Origin: Lithobates sylvaticus
Lineage: Eukaryota; Chordata; Amphibia; Anura; Ranidae
Assembly (NCBI GenBank): GCA_028564925.1
Contig: CM053029.1
Coordinates: forward strand, 35,332,026 to 35,396,025
Direction of reading: 5' to 3'
DNA length: 64,000 nt
In this document: in pieces, positions 32,353 through 43,795 of the stretch
Layout: the number at the start of each line of letters is the position of its first letter
Numbering within the stretch: position 1 is the first letter of the stretch
Position numbers and translations under genes: made by a program
Notes under the pieces: generated by a model
Told to the model about the DNA's origin: nothing
Databases searched by the model: none
Seen by the model: only the letters and a program-made list of their open reading frames with translations

Positions 32353-32629
32353 AAGAAAGTCCCGTAGCTAACAGCCACATGGGGTGGGCGCAGGGACAGC
32401 ATGACATGTGCTGGACTGCACAGTCGCCGTTTTAAGGGGGAAGTTTGTGGCCGCTTTAAGAAAAGGGGTAGGCGGAGCTGGGGGCGGAGCTGGGGGCGGA
32501 TAGCAGCGTGTAATGCTATCACTCGGAGAGCAGAGGAGGAAGTGATCCCCACCCACCCTCCCTGGTTACAATGGGGTTTTAGGTCAAGGTGAATTATGAG
32601 GGGATTCTAGGTGGTTCTTGGGGCTTTAG
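32353..32629. other. GC-rich stretch between minisatellite and retroelement
   Basis: Contains a short tandem of CGGAGCTGGGGG (32474-32500) and a TTTTAAGGGGGAAGTTTGTGG segment. No gene recognised. Confidence 0.3.
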
Positions 32630-33475
32630 AAGAGTGGACCTCCGAGGAGGGGACAGAGCAGCAGGTCAGCAGTAGCTGGGGGATCCGGCAGGGCTGGGGG
32701 GGACCACACCGGCCTGGCCAAAGCAACCTTAAAATCATCAAGCGAGTATGCAGCGCGGCGTGCAGCAAGGACGGCTGTTTTACCCTCGGCAGCCAGGGCC
32801 GTGTCCCCTGGTGGGCTGTCTGGAGAGGAGGACCTGGGGTCCCGGCACAGGTCGGAGGGTGAGCTGTCCGGTTCAGAAGAAGAAGCTCCCAGGAGATGAG
32901 TCCCAACGAGGGAGCCAGAGAGGTCGGCTGGTGGGATCGATCCCGTGCAGCCCGGTGAGTACACTTTATTTACTAATGCGTGGGGGGGGGCGTCCGCTGG
33001 GGCAGATGCAGGCCCGGTAGTGTGTGCGGTGGCGAATGCTGGGTTAGAGAGCGGGCAGAAGGTGAGTGCGGAAGTGACTGTAGAGGTGGGCCCGGGTACA
33101 GGGGGGCTGTCCGGGTGGAGAGTGGTCTGCTGGGGTTCCTGGCAGGCATCAAGGAACTGGTGGGCAGGTTCAAGAAGCAGGAAAGGTCCGCCGCCAGTCC
33201 AGCAGCTGCTTGGGTCCCCAAGACGGAAGGGACAGAACATGTCCCGGGAGATGCAGGGGAGCGGGGCAGCTCATCTGGGATGGCTGCAGCGGCAGTGCAA
33301 GGTTTGGTGGGGCAGGAATCACAAGCACCACCTAAGCCTTCAGGTACAGCTGAGCCTGCAAATTGGCAGGACATTGTTCGTTTGGCAGACTCATCAAAAT
33401 GCGAGGTGTACGTCTGTTTTGAGGGGCCGCTAGGGGCTCATCTGAAGCCAGAAGTTTGGGAAAAAATTTGGACCA
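32630..33475 (+). mobile_element. Ngaro/DIRS-type retroelement fossil, plus-strand gag-side fragment
   Basis: This GC-rich fragment is the same sequence, in opposite orientation, as the 5' coding part of the minus-strand element at about 36955-37760. It shares the GGGACAGAGCAGCAGGTCAG start, the GAGTACACTTTATTTACTAA word and the GCTCATCTGAAGCCAGAAG word. It stops at about 33475, exactly where the convergent minus-strand element also stops. It is a broken fossil. Confidence 0.72.
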
Positions 33476-36400
33476 GACAACGATAGTGCCCGGAAAGGAC
33501 ATGCGTAACCGAAGCAAGTCAGCCTTCATGTCCCATGTAATGTCCAACATTGACCTGGCCCCTAGATCATTGCCACCCACGTGTAAGATTAGGACGTTGG
33601 GTGGTTTGTCCCTCCTGGCAAATCGATATACCTCACAGACCATCCTGCTCCACAACATCCCGGGAACCCCAACCAACGGACACAGGCCTCCCGTCTGTGA
33701 AAGCCCAACTGCCGCCCATTCGGTCTGACATTTGCCCTTCTCGCCCCCCAGCACACATACGAGTGGCCCATAATCCAAATCAGGCACGGTTCCACACCTG
33801 AAATAGAAGAACACAAGCCACACAATAATGACCGCAACAACTCACACTGTCATTCTAAAAAAACAAACCCCCCCAGAACAGACCCTGTTATCTCTGTGCT
33901 ATAAGAGCTGCGGGTGAACATATAACTGAAATCTGCCCGACTCCCCGCGCCCAATGCGCTTGACAGCTGTGTCATCCAATCCATCCAATCGATTCCGTTG
34001 CCGCCCCAATTCTAAATGAGTGAGAAGAAAAAGCTTTATACTCTAAACCTAAAACTTTCAAACACTTTCTAAACACCGCACAAAATTGGAAACGAGAAAG
34101 GGGCGAGCCATCCTCGTATACCAAGAAGGAGCCCAATACTTGTGGGCGCCGACTTAAAAATTCATTGACGGTCCTCACCAGGCACAAAGGAGATCCCTGT
34201 AATGAATAAACATGCACCATCTTGCCTCTACCCAACTGATCTGTTTTGGATTTCCTCAGCAGTATGGATACCCTGTCAGCTATACAATGCACATCCTGGA
34301 ATCTAATTCCCCCTGGTGATTTTTTAGATGGACTAACTAATTCCCCTATCCTAAAGGCCCCAAAAAGGCCAACAAAAATGATACCTTGAACAGGTCAGCT
34401 TCATAATCTGAATAGCATACCCCAACCAAATTCTCCAACAAACCCCCAAGTACCTGGAACAACACTGGTCGCCTGGCATCTTTTTTCTCCCCCGACCTCC
34501 TGTAACCCTTCAGGGCTTGACGGACCCAGAAATCTTTAGTAAAATCAGGCAGCCCCTGCCATTTAAATAAAAATGCCAGGCCAGACATCTGGCTGAGGGC
34601 AGGTCCAGAAGCCCCATCCTCCATATTCCTAGCTAGAAAATAAAGCACTAACCACTTGACCTCCGGACCTTGCAGGTCCTCCCCTATCCCTTGGGCGAAG
34701 GACCATCACTCCTGCCATACTTTACCATATGCTGTCCACTGCTGTAGACTCGCTCACAGACTTCCTGATCCACCCGGAGATTCGTCCAATGCAATCCTCC
34801 ACAGCCAGTCGGGACAAGGAACTCCGTGTTGCTCCGCTGCCAGCGCCAACTCTCGGAACCTGTCCCACTGAAAGCGAGATAATGCATCAGCAATCACATT
34901 CTCTACACCTGGCAAATGAACTACGTGAATAAACACGTTCAATTGCAGGCAGCGCATTACCAAATGTTGCAGCAGCTTTATCACCGGAGGGGATGACGTA
35001 GATACTCTATTGATTACCTGCACAACCCCCATGTTATCGCCATGAAAACGCACCTTCTTGTTTCTAAAGGATGCCCCCCATAGCTCCACTGCCAGAACCA
35101 CCGGAAACAATTCCAGCAGCACCAAGTTCTTCGTGAACCCTGCAGATATTCAGGACTGTGGCCACTGGCCCGCACTCCATTGTCCCTGAAAGAAAGCTCC
35201 ACACCCCGAAGCCCCAGCTGCATCTGTGAACAATTCCAAATAAAAATTGCTCACTGGACCCCCCATCCACAGTGCCCTTCCATTAAATGATTCCAGGAAG
35301 TGATGCCAAATCCGTAAATCCTCCCTATGGACCTTGAGCAGCCACACAAAATGCTTGGGCGACAAAATCCCTGCTGTGCTTGCCGACAGCCATCTGCAAA
35401 AAAAACCCTACCCATTGGCAATATCCTACAGGCAAAGTTGAGTTTCCCCAATAATGATTGAAGAACCCTCAGCTAAAACCTTGCGTTTACCTAGCACGTC
35501 CTGTATCACTTTTTTGAGGTCCTCCAATTTGTCCTCTGGTAACCTGCATTCCATTTTCTCGGAGTCCAACACTATCCCCAGGAACGTAATCACCTTCCTG
35601 AGTCCCTCAGTCTTATCCGGTGCCAGAGGAATGCCAAAACGCTCCGTGATGTGTTCCAATGTCGCCAGCAGCACTCCACAGACCCTGGAATCAGGCAGTC
35701 CCACGCAGAGGAAGTCCTCCAAATAATGGATAACCGAGTTTACCCCTGCCACATCCCTAACCACCCATTCGACGAACGAGCTAAACGTCTCAAATAGGGC
35801 GCACGATATGGAGCAGCCCATGGGAAGGCATCGATCAACGTAAAATTTGTTGTCCCAATGACATCCCAACAGATGAAAACTTTCCGGATGAACAGGGAGC
35901 AGTCGAAACACCAACTCTATGTCAGTCTTTGCTATCAACGCCCCCTGCCCATAACAACGTACCCATCTTACCGCTGCATCAAAGGATGTGTAGCTTACCG
36001 TACACTCCTCCGGACTGATGGCATCGTTAACTGACTCCTCTTTTGGGAAAGACAGGTGATGAATCAGCCTGTATTTATTTGGTTCCTTCTTTGGTACTGC
36101 GCCCAACAGGGAAACCACCAAATCGGGTAGTGGGACGACCGCAAATGGTCCCCCCATCCGCCCCAGCTCTACTTCCTTACGTAATTTCACAGACACTACA
36201 TCAGAATGTAGCAAGGCAGACTTAAGATTCCGAGGTATAGGAGGAACTACCTCCAATGACCCCGGTATCCTGAAGCCTTCCGTAAAACCCCTTTCTAGTA
36301 GGCGACCGCGTTCCCATCCGGATACCTACCGAGAAACTGCCGCATACTTTCCACCATCACCAGCGTCCTCCCTCTTGTGCGCAGCATCTCCGGACTTACC

Positions 36401-37890
36401 CTTTCCTTGTTTGAAACAACGGGAGAGAGGGTGTGTTCCACCACAACCGGAACACTCGTGTTTGAACCTACAAGATCCCCTGAATTTACAAGATTCCTCT
36501 TTGTACTGCCAACACGTCCCCTTTTTCTTAGTGGCCGATTGTCCGGGGACAGAAGATCCACTGGCCCCTTCCCGAAAAAACTGGCCCTCGCAGACGTCAT
36601 GAGACGCATCCACAAGCTGATATCCGTGTAGTCCCACCTTAGCGACGGACGAACAGCTCTTCTCTGGCGGAACTGCTCATCATACCGCAGCCACGCAGTG
36701 CCAGCATAGACTCGATAAGCCTCCCCTACGGAATCCATGTAGCAAAAGAGGGCTGAACAATGTTCAGCGTTCTTCTCCCCAATTACACTTGCCATGATGG
36801 AAAATGCTTGCAACTAATTTGCAAACGTCCTGGGTATCAACCTATACCTCCTTTTTTCCTCGTCATCCTTCTTGGTGTCATCCGGCTTGACTCTATCAAG
36901 GTTAAATTTTTCTAAGGGGAGTAAAGAAAATATCTCCACATACTCACCCTTCCAATTTTTTTCCCGAACTTCTGGCTTCAGATGAGCCCCTAGCGGCCCC
37001 TCAAAACAGACGTACACCTCGCATTTTGATGAGTCTGCCAAACAAACAATGTCCTGCCAACTCGCAGGCTCAGCTGTACCTGAAGGCTTAGGTGGTGCCT
37101 GTGATTCCTGCCCCACCAAACCTTGCACTGCCGCTGCAGCCGTCCCAGATGAGCTGCTCCGCTCCCCTGCATCTCCCGGGACATGTCCTGTCACTTCCGC
37201 CGTGGGGACCCAAGCAGCTGCTGGACTGGCGGCGGACCTTTCCTGCTTCTCGAACCTGCCCACCATTTCCTTGATGCCTGCCAGGAACCCCAGCAGACCC
37301 ATCTCCAACCGGACAGCCCCCCTGTACCCAGGCCCACCTCTACAGTCACTTCCGCACTCACCCTCTCCCCGCTCTCTAACCCAGCATTCGCCACCGCACT
37401 CGCTACCAGGCCTGCATCCGCCCCAGCGGACCCACCCCCCCGCATTAGTAAATAAAGTGTACTCACCGGACTGCACGGGATCGATCCCACCAGCCGACCT
37501 CTTCGGCTCCCTCTTTGGGACTCGTCTCCTGGGAGCTTCTTCTTCCGAACCGGACAGCTCACCTTCCGACCTGTGCCGGGACCCCGGGTCCTCCTCTCCA
37601 GACAGCCCACCAGGGGACACGGCCCTGGGTGCCGAGGGTAAAACAGCCGTCCTTGCTGCACGCCGCGCTGCATACCCGCTTGATGATTTTGAGGTTGCTT
37701 TGGCCAGGCCAGTGTGGTCCCCCCCAGCCCTGCCGGATCCCCTAGCTCCTACTGACCTGCTGCTCTGTCCCTCTCCCACTGGCATGGTGGCCCAGGCCTT
37801 GGTGGTAGAATGGCCTGACACTATTGCCCGGGATCTCCCACGCTGAAGCCCTGTCCCTGTGGGCAGACCAAAAATTAAGTGCTGCACATC
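33476..37890 (-). mobile_element. Ngaro-type tyrosine-recombinase retroelement fossil
   Basis: Read on the minus strand the parts come in the order gag-like protein (about 37887-36814), a zinc-knuckle-like tract and linker (36813-36300), reverse transcriptase and RNase H (about 36256-34700; LVVSLLGAVPKKEPNKYRLI and LPMGCSISCALFETFSS are typical), tyrosine recombinase (about 34650-33970; HSFRIGAAT supplies the family's H-x2-R box) and a part with the SGNH-hydrolase word LHVGGNDLG (about 33820-33480). This order, with a hydrolase-like domain, is known from Ngaro elements of vertebrates. LTRs and an integrase are absent, as expected. The copy is a fossil with several breaks and looks truncated at its 3' end. 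Confidence 0.8.
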
Positions 37891-38570
37891 CTCCTACAGT
37901 AGTTGACTGGTGGTATGGCCACATAATTCATCCAACTCCTCAATGCCAGTTTGCAGGGCTATAGTATAGTGGTATTAGATGTTCAAGAAGAGGAAGAAGA
38001 GGATGCATTTTCAGCTGCTGATGACATAGTGCTAATTTGTGAGTGTGAGAAGCATAAGGATGGTGATGAAGGCTTCGTTATTCACTTCACCACCTCCTTC
38101 ACGTGCTTTGGCTGTAAAGCACGCCCACCTCCAGAAAAGAAAATCAGACACGCCCTGCCTCTCAAAAGGTGTGGCCCAACCCCCACTTTGGCTTGTGGAT
38201 GCCCAACCTGTTAACCCCCTACTAACTGCACATGAAGAACCTCTGCCTCTCCCTTTAGGCCTCCCAGGCATGAGAACAGTAGGGGATTGCCTTATTTTAT
38301 TTGCGTCTCTAGCAATATATGGCAAAAGGCAGGTTGAGGATGTGGTGCTTTTTTGCACTTGACACCGCAGTGATTGTGTGCACTAAACTAGACCACAAAG
38401 GGCAGCTTTGCCAGTGTTACCAACCAAGTTATTGCTGATGACTTTGAAAAAAAAAAAATTATCAAAATAATAATACTAAAAATAAAATATATCTTCCTCC
38501 AAAAAAATAACTAAAACCCCAAACACCACCTCTAAAGCAATAAAAAACCCAAACACATATATATATAGTG
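37891..38570. other. Unassigned stretch
   Basis: Contains a GAAGAAGAGGAAGAAGAG tract (37985) and A-rich sequence (38445-38530). No gene or element end is evident. Confidence 0.25.
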
Positions 38571-38578
38571 TAGCGCTA

Positions 38579-39636
38579 TAACCCCTGCGGGGCGGCTATG
38601 TATTTTCTGGGCTTACCGATTACCTCCTCCGTGCAGCTCGTCGTTCGTTGTCTAGGGGTTCCCAGGGTTAGTACCCAGTAATTCAGAGGCCGATACTCAA
38701 AAGTCATTTTGAGGATTTTTATTTGCAAAAAGTAACCGTTCAAACATAACACAGTCTCTTAGTTTGGGATAGAGGGCATGGGTGATAAAGCTCAGGCACT
38801 TCAGAACTGCTGTCATCAAGCAAATTTCTTCTTAGATAGCCCAGAGAGTAGCCACTCGCAACTGGGCTCTTCACTGTTTTATAAACCCTGGTCTGTAGAT
38901 TTAGCAATGATTCAGAATTAGCAAAAAGTCTCTGCCACAGACTATGTTGTTCCCGAAGGATTAGTTAGGAACTTTCCCTATGGTACCTGGATCTTCCAGC
39001 CGTTTCGGCGATACCGTAGGAAATGCGGATTCACTAGTGTCCATACAATCTCAGCTCCCAGGCTCTTACCGAGCAGCCAGCTTCATGGCCCTCCTCCGAA
39101 GAGTCCTCCCCGGGTTGCATGTACGAGTTGCTGTGCCTCTCCAATCCTGAGAGGACACCGGAACACCTCAGAATACTCCCTCAGTTACTGGGCCTCGAAC
39201 TAGCCAGGACGGACGGATCCCCACCCCAGACCATGAGGGCCTCTGGGGCTGGTCAGGGTGACCAGGCTTACGGGGGCAGCAGACACTCCTGGGTCCGGGA
39301 CCCCTCACGGGGCTACCCCGGGAATCCAAGCGCAAGCCGAACACTGAACATGTGATTTCAGCATCTTAAATACCCCTTCCCGTAATACACAGCGAGGCCA
39401 GACGCGCTCACTGATTGGCTCAGAGAAAGACTGGTACCTAACACGTCCAACCAGGCTGCATTCTCAGCCTGTCATAGGTGGTCACATCACCTATGACCAG
39501 GCAGAACTCCAGTACAGCCCAGCCAAACCGATGCCAAAGTAAACACCTAAACAATTAACCCCCAGAACTCAGTTATAGTTCTGGAAAAACTAAATTTACA
39601 AAATAGCTCACACTTTAGAAAAGTGTCGGCGCTACA
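38579..39636. mobile_element. 1.06 kb TGTAG-ended non-autonomous transposon, copy 2
   Basis: It starts TGTAGCGCTATAACCCC and ends GGCGCTACA, an inverted match over eight bases. It has the same internal landmarks as the copy at 27429, including GGGCTTACCGATTACCTC, the TCTCTGCCACAGACTATG block and GGCGATACCGTAGGAAATG. The flanks (ATAG left, TAGT right) do not give a clean target repeat. No transposase frame is seen. Confidence 0.7.
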
Positions 39637-39756
39637 TAGTATATTTATTGTGACACGTCAGGGTTTCTTAGCTCAATGATAGTGCCAAAACAACAAGGAA
39701 CGAAATGAACCGCACATGTCTAACTTGCATTGACTTCTGTTAAATGAAGCCGCAAT

Positions 39757-40275
39757 ACACAAGACACGAAGGGCACACATGATGGAGTATATTACATTTA
39801 ATAAACATACATATAAATCTCAAAACACATAAGAAAAAAGGGACACTGGACAGTGGACACAATTATAAGAGTAAATCAAGATACACTTGAGCACACATAA
39901 GAGAAATTTTGTTGATTTGAAATAAGTTAACCAATAAATTAAAATTTACACACAAAGAAAACACAGAAGGAGGTGAAACCCCACATAAATGGCACGGAGA
40001 TACTCCACCCCCTTTTTATTTATTTTTTATTTTATTTTTTTTTTCATTTTTTTTTTCTTCTCTTTTTTACCCTCTCTCTGCTCCCCGAAGAAAGGAAGCG
40101 AGAGAGGGGGCAGGGGACGAGGGTCACGAAGGGAGTCAATCTCAAGATTATAAATATATAATGATTGTATAATGATAACTGATCTTAATATGTCAAATAC
40201 AAAGTATGAAAATTGCATGTAAATGGTAGATGTAACAAGAAAGATAATGTTAAATAAAGATTTAATTATAAAAAA
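39757..40275 (+). mobile_element. 5'-truncated LINE insertion with 15-bp target repeats
   Basis: AAATGAAGCCGCAAT at 39742-39756 recurs exactly at 40276-40290. Between them lies a non-coding LINE 3' end: T-rich tract (40012-40070), a purine-rich GAGAGAGGGGGCAGGGG block, and AATAAAGATTTAATTAT before a short A-run. The T-rich tract and A-tail resemble the 3' end of the full-length LINE at 2.9-10.9 kb, so an L1-group source is likely. Identical target repeats indicate a recent insertion. Confidence 0.8.
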
Positions 40276-40290
40276 AAATGAAGCCGCAAT

Positions 40291-40752
40291 GAAATCGGAG
40301 GTCCAAATTGCACTGATCTGTAGTAGCGCGATTTCAAATCTGCACTAGTTTGAACCAGGGCTCAATTGAATGTGCAGTATGTATTTATTATGTGGTGTAT
40401 GTGTTGTTTTTATGAAGATAGTGTTTTTATGAAAGGTATGTGATGTCTTTTATTGTGAGGTGGCTGCATCTGTATTTCATTTTATTATTTTTATTGTAAA
40501 ATGATAAGAATTTTTTTCTGATTCTGAGATGTCAAAACAACAAAAAGTGTAAAAAGTCTTGAGAAAGAATGCTTCATATTATAGTCCTTTTATGTAAACA
40601 AACATAAATCTTAACAGCGTGTTTCGGGGGTCTCACAAGGGCTACAGTGAAAAAATGATATGGACATGTGTTGTGAGTTTGGAGACTGTACCTATAGACA
40701 GAAACCTCACCCATTGTTACAAGTGTAGTGTTGAAATATACATATATATCAA
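40291..40752. other. Unassigned stretch
   Basis: Contains CGTGTTTCGGGGGTCTCACAAGGGC (about 40619-40643), which resembles terminal wording of frog MITEs that carry ACGAAACGCG words, but no ends could be paired. Confidence 0.3.
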
Positions 40753-41637
40753 AATATGAAAAAAGGCAATATTATAAGCCTGGGTCCATATTCCAAATAT
40801 TACTCATAAAATGAAAAATGATAAAATGTGATCATGTCCCTTTAAATATTGCAGCAGCGCTTAATGTCTTTGTTGCTCAACCGACATTCATATAAAAGTA
40901 ATGGTGAATCACCACGAGGGCCCTCAGACGAAGTCAGGAAGTGACGAAACGCGCCAGGGTTGTGACCTCGCGGAAGTGACGCCTGCGCTCCAACGTGTGC
41001 TCCAGCGGAACCAGCGAACCAGGAAGTGTATGGGGATTCTATACAACACTTGGCGCTTGTTCCGGCGGATGGGACGCTACTAAGGCACAGTGCACTTTAT
41101 ATTATCAAGCTCCATATGATTTATTGTGTGGTACGCATTTTTATACTGGGGGGAAAGGGCTATTGTTTCACAATAAAATTTATCAAACTGTACTACGCTA
41201 TCTGCACCGTTTTTTTTCCTTATATGCTGTGTACTGGAGGTTATACCACTCTGACACCCAAAGACTGTAAGGAGGAGGACGTGCTGAGGAGAAGTCTGAT
41301 TACTGTGGGAATTATTGAAAGGCCTATTTATCTCCAGGTTCTGGGGAGTGCATCCCCAAAGGGGAGATTTATCTACACGTGGTGACAAGTGTGGTGATAT
41401 CCTCGGGTAAAAGCTTTTCTGCATATCACGAAAAAGCCTTTCCTCTCTCATCAGACTGTGTGTGGTTCATCGTGGTGATTCACCATTGCTTTTATATGAA
41501 TGTCGGTTAAGCAACAAAGACATTAAGCGCTGCTGCAATATTTAAAGGGACATGATCACATTTTATCATTTTTCATCATTTTATGATTAATATGTGGAAT
41601 ATGGACCCAAGCTTATAATATTGCCTTTTTTCATATT
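40753..41637. mobile_element. 885-bp foldback element with ~160-bp inverted ends
   Basis: The left arm (about 40753-40916) and right arm (about 41471-41637) are inverted copies with few differences, including AGCAGCGCTTAATGTCTTTG against CAAAGACATTAAGCGCTGCT and ATGGTGAATCACCACG against CGTGGTGATTCACCAT. The loop holds a GACGAAGTCAGGAAGTGACG-AAACGCG stretch also seen, altered and inverted, near 48690-48720. Frames at 41026-41385 are not protein-like. No target repeat could be fixed, so the superfamily is open. Confidence 0.8.
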
Positions 41638-41778
41638 CTGTTATACTACAAAGTAGCTGCTTTTATTTAGATTATTTATATTATTTATTTAATATTTATT
41701 TTATCTTAAGATATTTATATCCAAGTGCGCGGAGGGGTGGTCCTAAGGGCGGCATATTTGGGTTCTATCCTTGTTTAG

Positions 41779-42060
41779 TATACATATATATATCGCCTGA
41801 AGACCTTACGTAGAGGATCCCCTATGGTTTGAATAACTGCACACACCCTTCTACTGAAAAACGCTCCTGTCATTATCTGCATCAGTTGATGCTTCTTATT
41901 TTACTTAGCACTGTAGTTTTGAAATATACATATATATCGCCTGAAGACTTTACGTAGAGGATTCCTCTGGTTTGAATAACTACACACACCCTTCTACTGA
42001 AAAATGCTTCTGTCATTATCTGCATCGGTTGGTGCTTCTTATTTTACTCAGCACTTACAG
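41779..42060 (+). repeat. Tandem duplication of a ~144-bp unit before the signal-peptide exon
   Basis: CGCCTGAAGACYTTACGTAG occurs at 41794 and 41938, followed in both by GGTTTGAATAACT, CACACACCCTTCTACTG and a CTTCTTATTTTACTYAGCACT end. Each copy ends in a usable pyrimidine-rich tract plus AG (TAG in the first, CAG in the second). The second CAG ends at 42060, two bases before the ATG of the exon at 42063, so a splice acceptor may have been duplicated. Confidence 0.8.
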
Positions 42061-42062
42061 AG

Positions 42063-42147
42063 ATGGAAGTCCGTCTACTTTTACCTCTCTTCCTTCTACA
42101 CGGGGTCATCTTGTTCTGTCCAGTGAGTGGTGACAATGAAACGGAAG
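42063..42147 (+). CDS. Candidate signal-peptide exon of a secreted or membrane protein
   Basis: The ATG-initiated frame reads MEVRLLLPLFLLHGVILF then CPVSGDNETEG before a strong GTAAGT donor. It has the plan of a cleavable signal peptide: one basic residue (Arg4), an uninterrupted hydrophobic core (LLLPLFLLHGVILF), and a small-residue exit (PVSG). The exon ends in phase 1 like the LAMP-like exon 13 kb upstream, and phase 1 after a signal peptide is common in Ig-, MHC- and LAMP-type genes. A CAG acceptor ends at 42060, so a 5' UTR exon may lie upstream. The mature protein is not in the window, so its identity is unknown. Confidence 0.5.
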
Positions 42148-42479
42148 GTAAGTACCCATAACTGATCTAATCAATCTGACTGCAACAGATCACCAAAAAT
42201 GTCCAATGGCTATGCAGAATGAGCACCTATCTAAGAAATCCATGCCCATCATATCCAACCAGGAACATGCTACTCAATGGTTGGCAAATATTGTTGACCT
42301 CACAGGTTGAATCTAAAATTAAATTTGGCAGAGCATAGCCATGATTATTTAGAAAGGTTCTCCACAATCATGAGAACAGGTGGTCATATGGCTTAAAAAT
42401 TCCACCTACAGGGCAAGGAGTACCAAGCAATGTGTAAAAATCACAAGAAATGTCCAGTTCCCATTTTTATTGCTGTGAA
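42148..42479. other. Probable first intron start of the signal-peptide gene
   Basis: No element recognised between the donor and the LINE fragment. Confidence 0.25.
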
Positions 42480-42599
42480 TTTGGTAGACTACTGTGTTGG
42501 CCATCACTAAAGAGGAAAACGATTTAGGGGTACTTATTTCAGGTGATTGCAAAATGAGCAAACAGTGTGACCAGGCAGTGGAGAAAGGGAATATAATTC

Positions 42600-43275
42600 T
42601 AGGATGCATCACTAGAGGGATCACCAGCAGGAGGAAGGAGGTCCTGATTCCTCTATATAGATCTTTATATCACTAGAGGGATCACCAGCAGGAGCAAGGA
42701 GGTCCTGTTTCCCATATATAGATTTTAATATCACTAGAGGGGTCAACAGTAGAAGGAAGAAGGGCCTGATTCTTTCATATAGATTTTATATGACTAGAGG
42801 GATCACCATCAGGAGAAAGGAGGTCCTAAATTATCTATATATATCTTTATATCACTAGATCAGGAGGAAGGAGGTCCTGATTCCTCTATATAGATCTTTA
42901 TATTACTAGAGGGGTCACCAGCAGGAGTAAGGAGGTCCTGATTCTTTCATATAGATATTTATATGTCTACAGGTATCACCAGCAGGACAAGGAGGTTCTG
43001 ATTCCTCTATATAGATCTTTATATCACTAGAGGGGTCACCAGCAGGAGGAAGGGGGCCCTGATTCTTCTATATAGATCTTTAGTTATCATTAGAGGAGTC
43101 ACCAGCAGGAGGAAGGAGGTCCCGATTCCTCTATAGAGATCTTTATATCACTAGAGGGATCACCAGCAGGACAAAGGAGATCCTGATACCTCTATATAAA
43201 TCTTTATATCACTAGAGGGATCACCAGTAGGGAGAAGGAGGTCCTGATTCCCCTATATATATCTTTAGTGATACC
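42600..43275 (+). repeat. ~60-bp minisatellite derived from LINE coding sequence, about 11 copies
   Basis: Copies start near 42608, 42669, 42730, 42791, 42854, 42903, 42965, 43024, 43088, 43147 and 43207. The unit has TCACTAGAGGGATCACCAGC, then AGGAGGAAGGAGGTCCTGAT and TCCTCTATATAGATCTTTATA. The first copy is the LINE segment translated ITRGITSRRKEVLIPLYRS. The usual 61-base spacing is not a multiple of three, so the expansion destroyed the frame and happened after, or caused, loss of function. The fifth copy has an internal deletion. Confidence 0.9.
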
Positions 43276-43410
43276 TCATTTAGATTTTAGAATAATGTGT
43301 CCAGTTCTGGAGACCACACCTACAAAAAGATATTGATAAGATAGAACAAGGTCAATGATGGTGAAAGGTCTGGAGGATAAAACATATCAGGTGCAACTTC
43401 AGGAACTTAA

Positions 43411-43795
43411 AGAGGAAATAAAGCCTCAGAACTAAAAAAAAAAAAAAAAAACCCCTGCAAGACAAAGGCATAATGAGCTAGTATGCATAGCATACAAGCT
43501 CATTAGGAATTACTTACCTGAGATCCAAGTGACTTCCGGGTATCGCGGCTCCGGCGCTGTGAATGGCCGGAGCCGCGATGACGTCACTCCCGTGCATGCA
43601 CGCTGGTGCCGCCACTAACGGCATGATCACCGTTAGCAACAGCACGCTCAGCAGCAACAGCACGCTCAGTGCACCTGCCAGCGCCGTTGTCTACGGCGCA
43701 GTGCCGTTATTTCTGCAAATATCTCCCAAACCTTTTAGGTTTGGGAGATATTTCTCGCACCTTCAGGTAAGCCTTAATCTAGGCTTACCTGTAGG
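43411..43795. mobile_element. TTAA MITE, relative of 15059-15534, inverted
   Basis: TTAA stands at 43407-43410 and 43796-43799. The body matches the complement of the copy in the hAT: TGCAAGACAAAGGCATAATGAGCTAG, GCTCATTA, GAGATCCAAGTGACTTCCGG, and the CTTAATCTAGGCTTACCTGT end. The terminal AGCGGTTGTATACCC word is degraded on the left and missing on the right, so this copy is older or damaged. It splits the LINE fragment. Confidence 0.72.

Noticed and set aside
32945-33486. Long open frames on both strands, GC-rich
   Set aside because: Overlapping frames in several phases come from base composition; the region is the gag-side of an Ngaro-type fossil.
37049-37846. 265-codon plus-strand open frame
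   Set aside because: It is the antisense shadow of the gag-like frame of the minus-strand Ngaro-type element; proline-rich with no motif.
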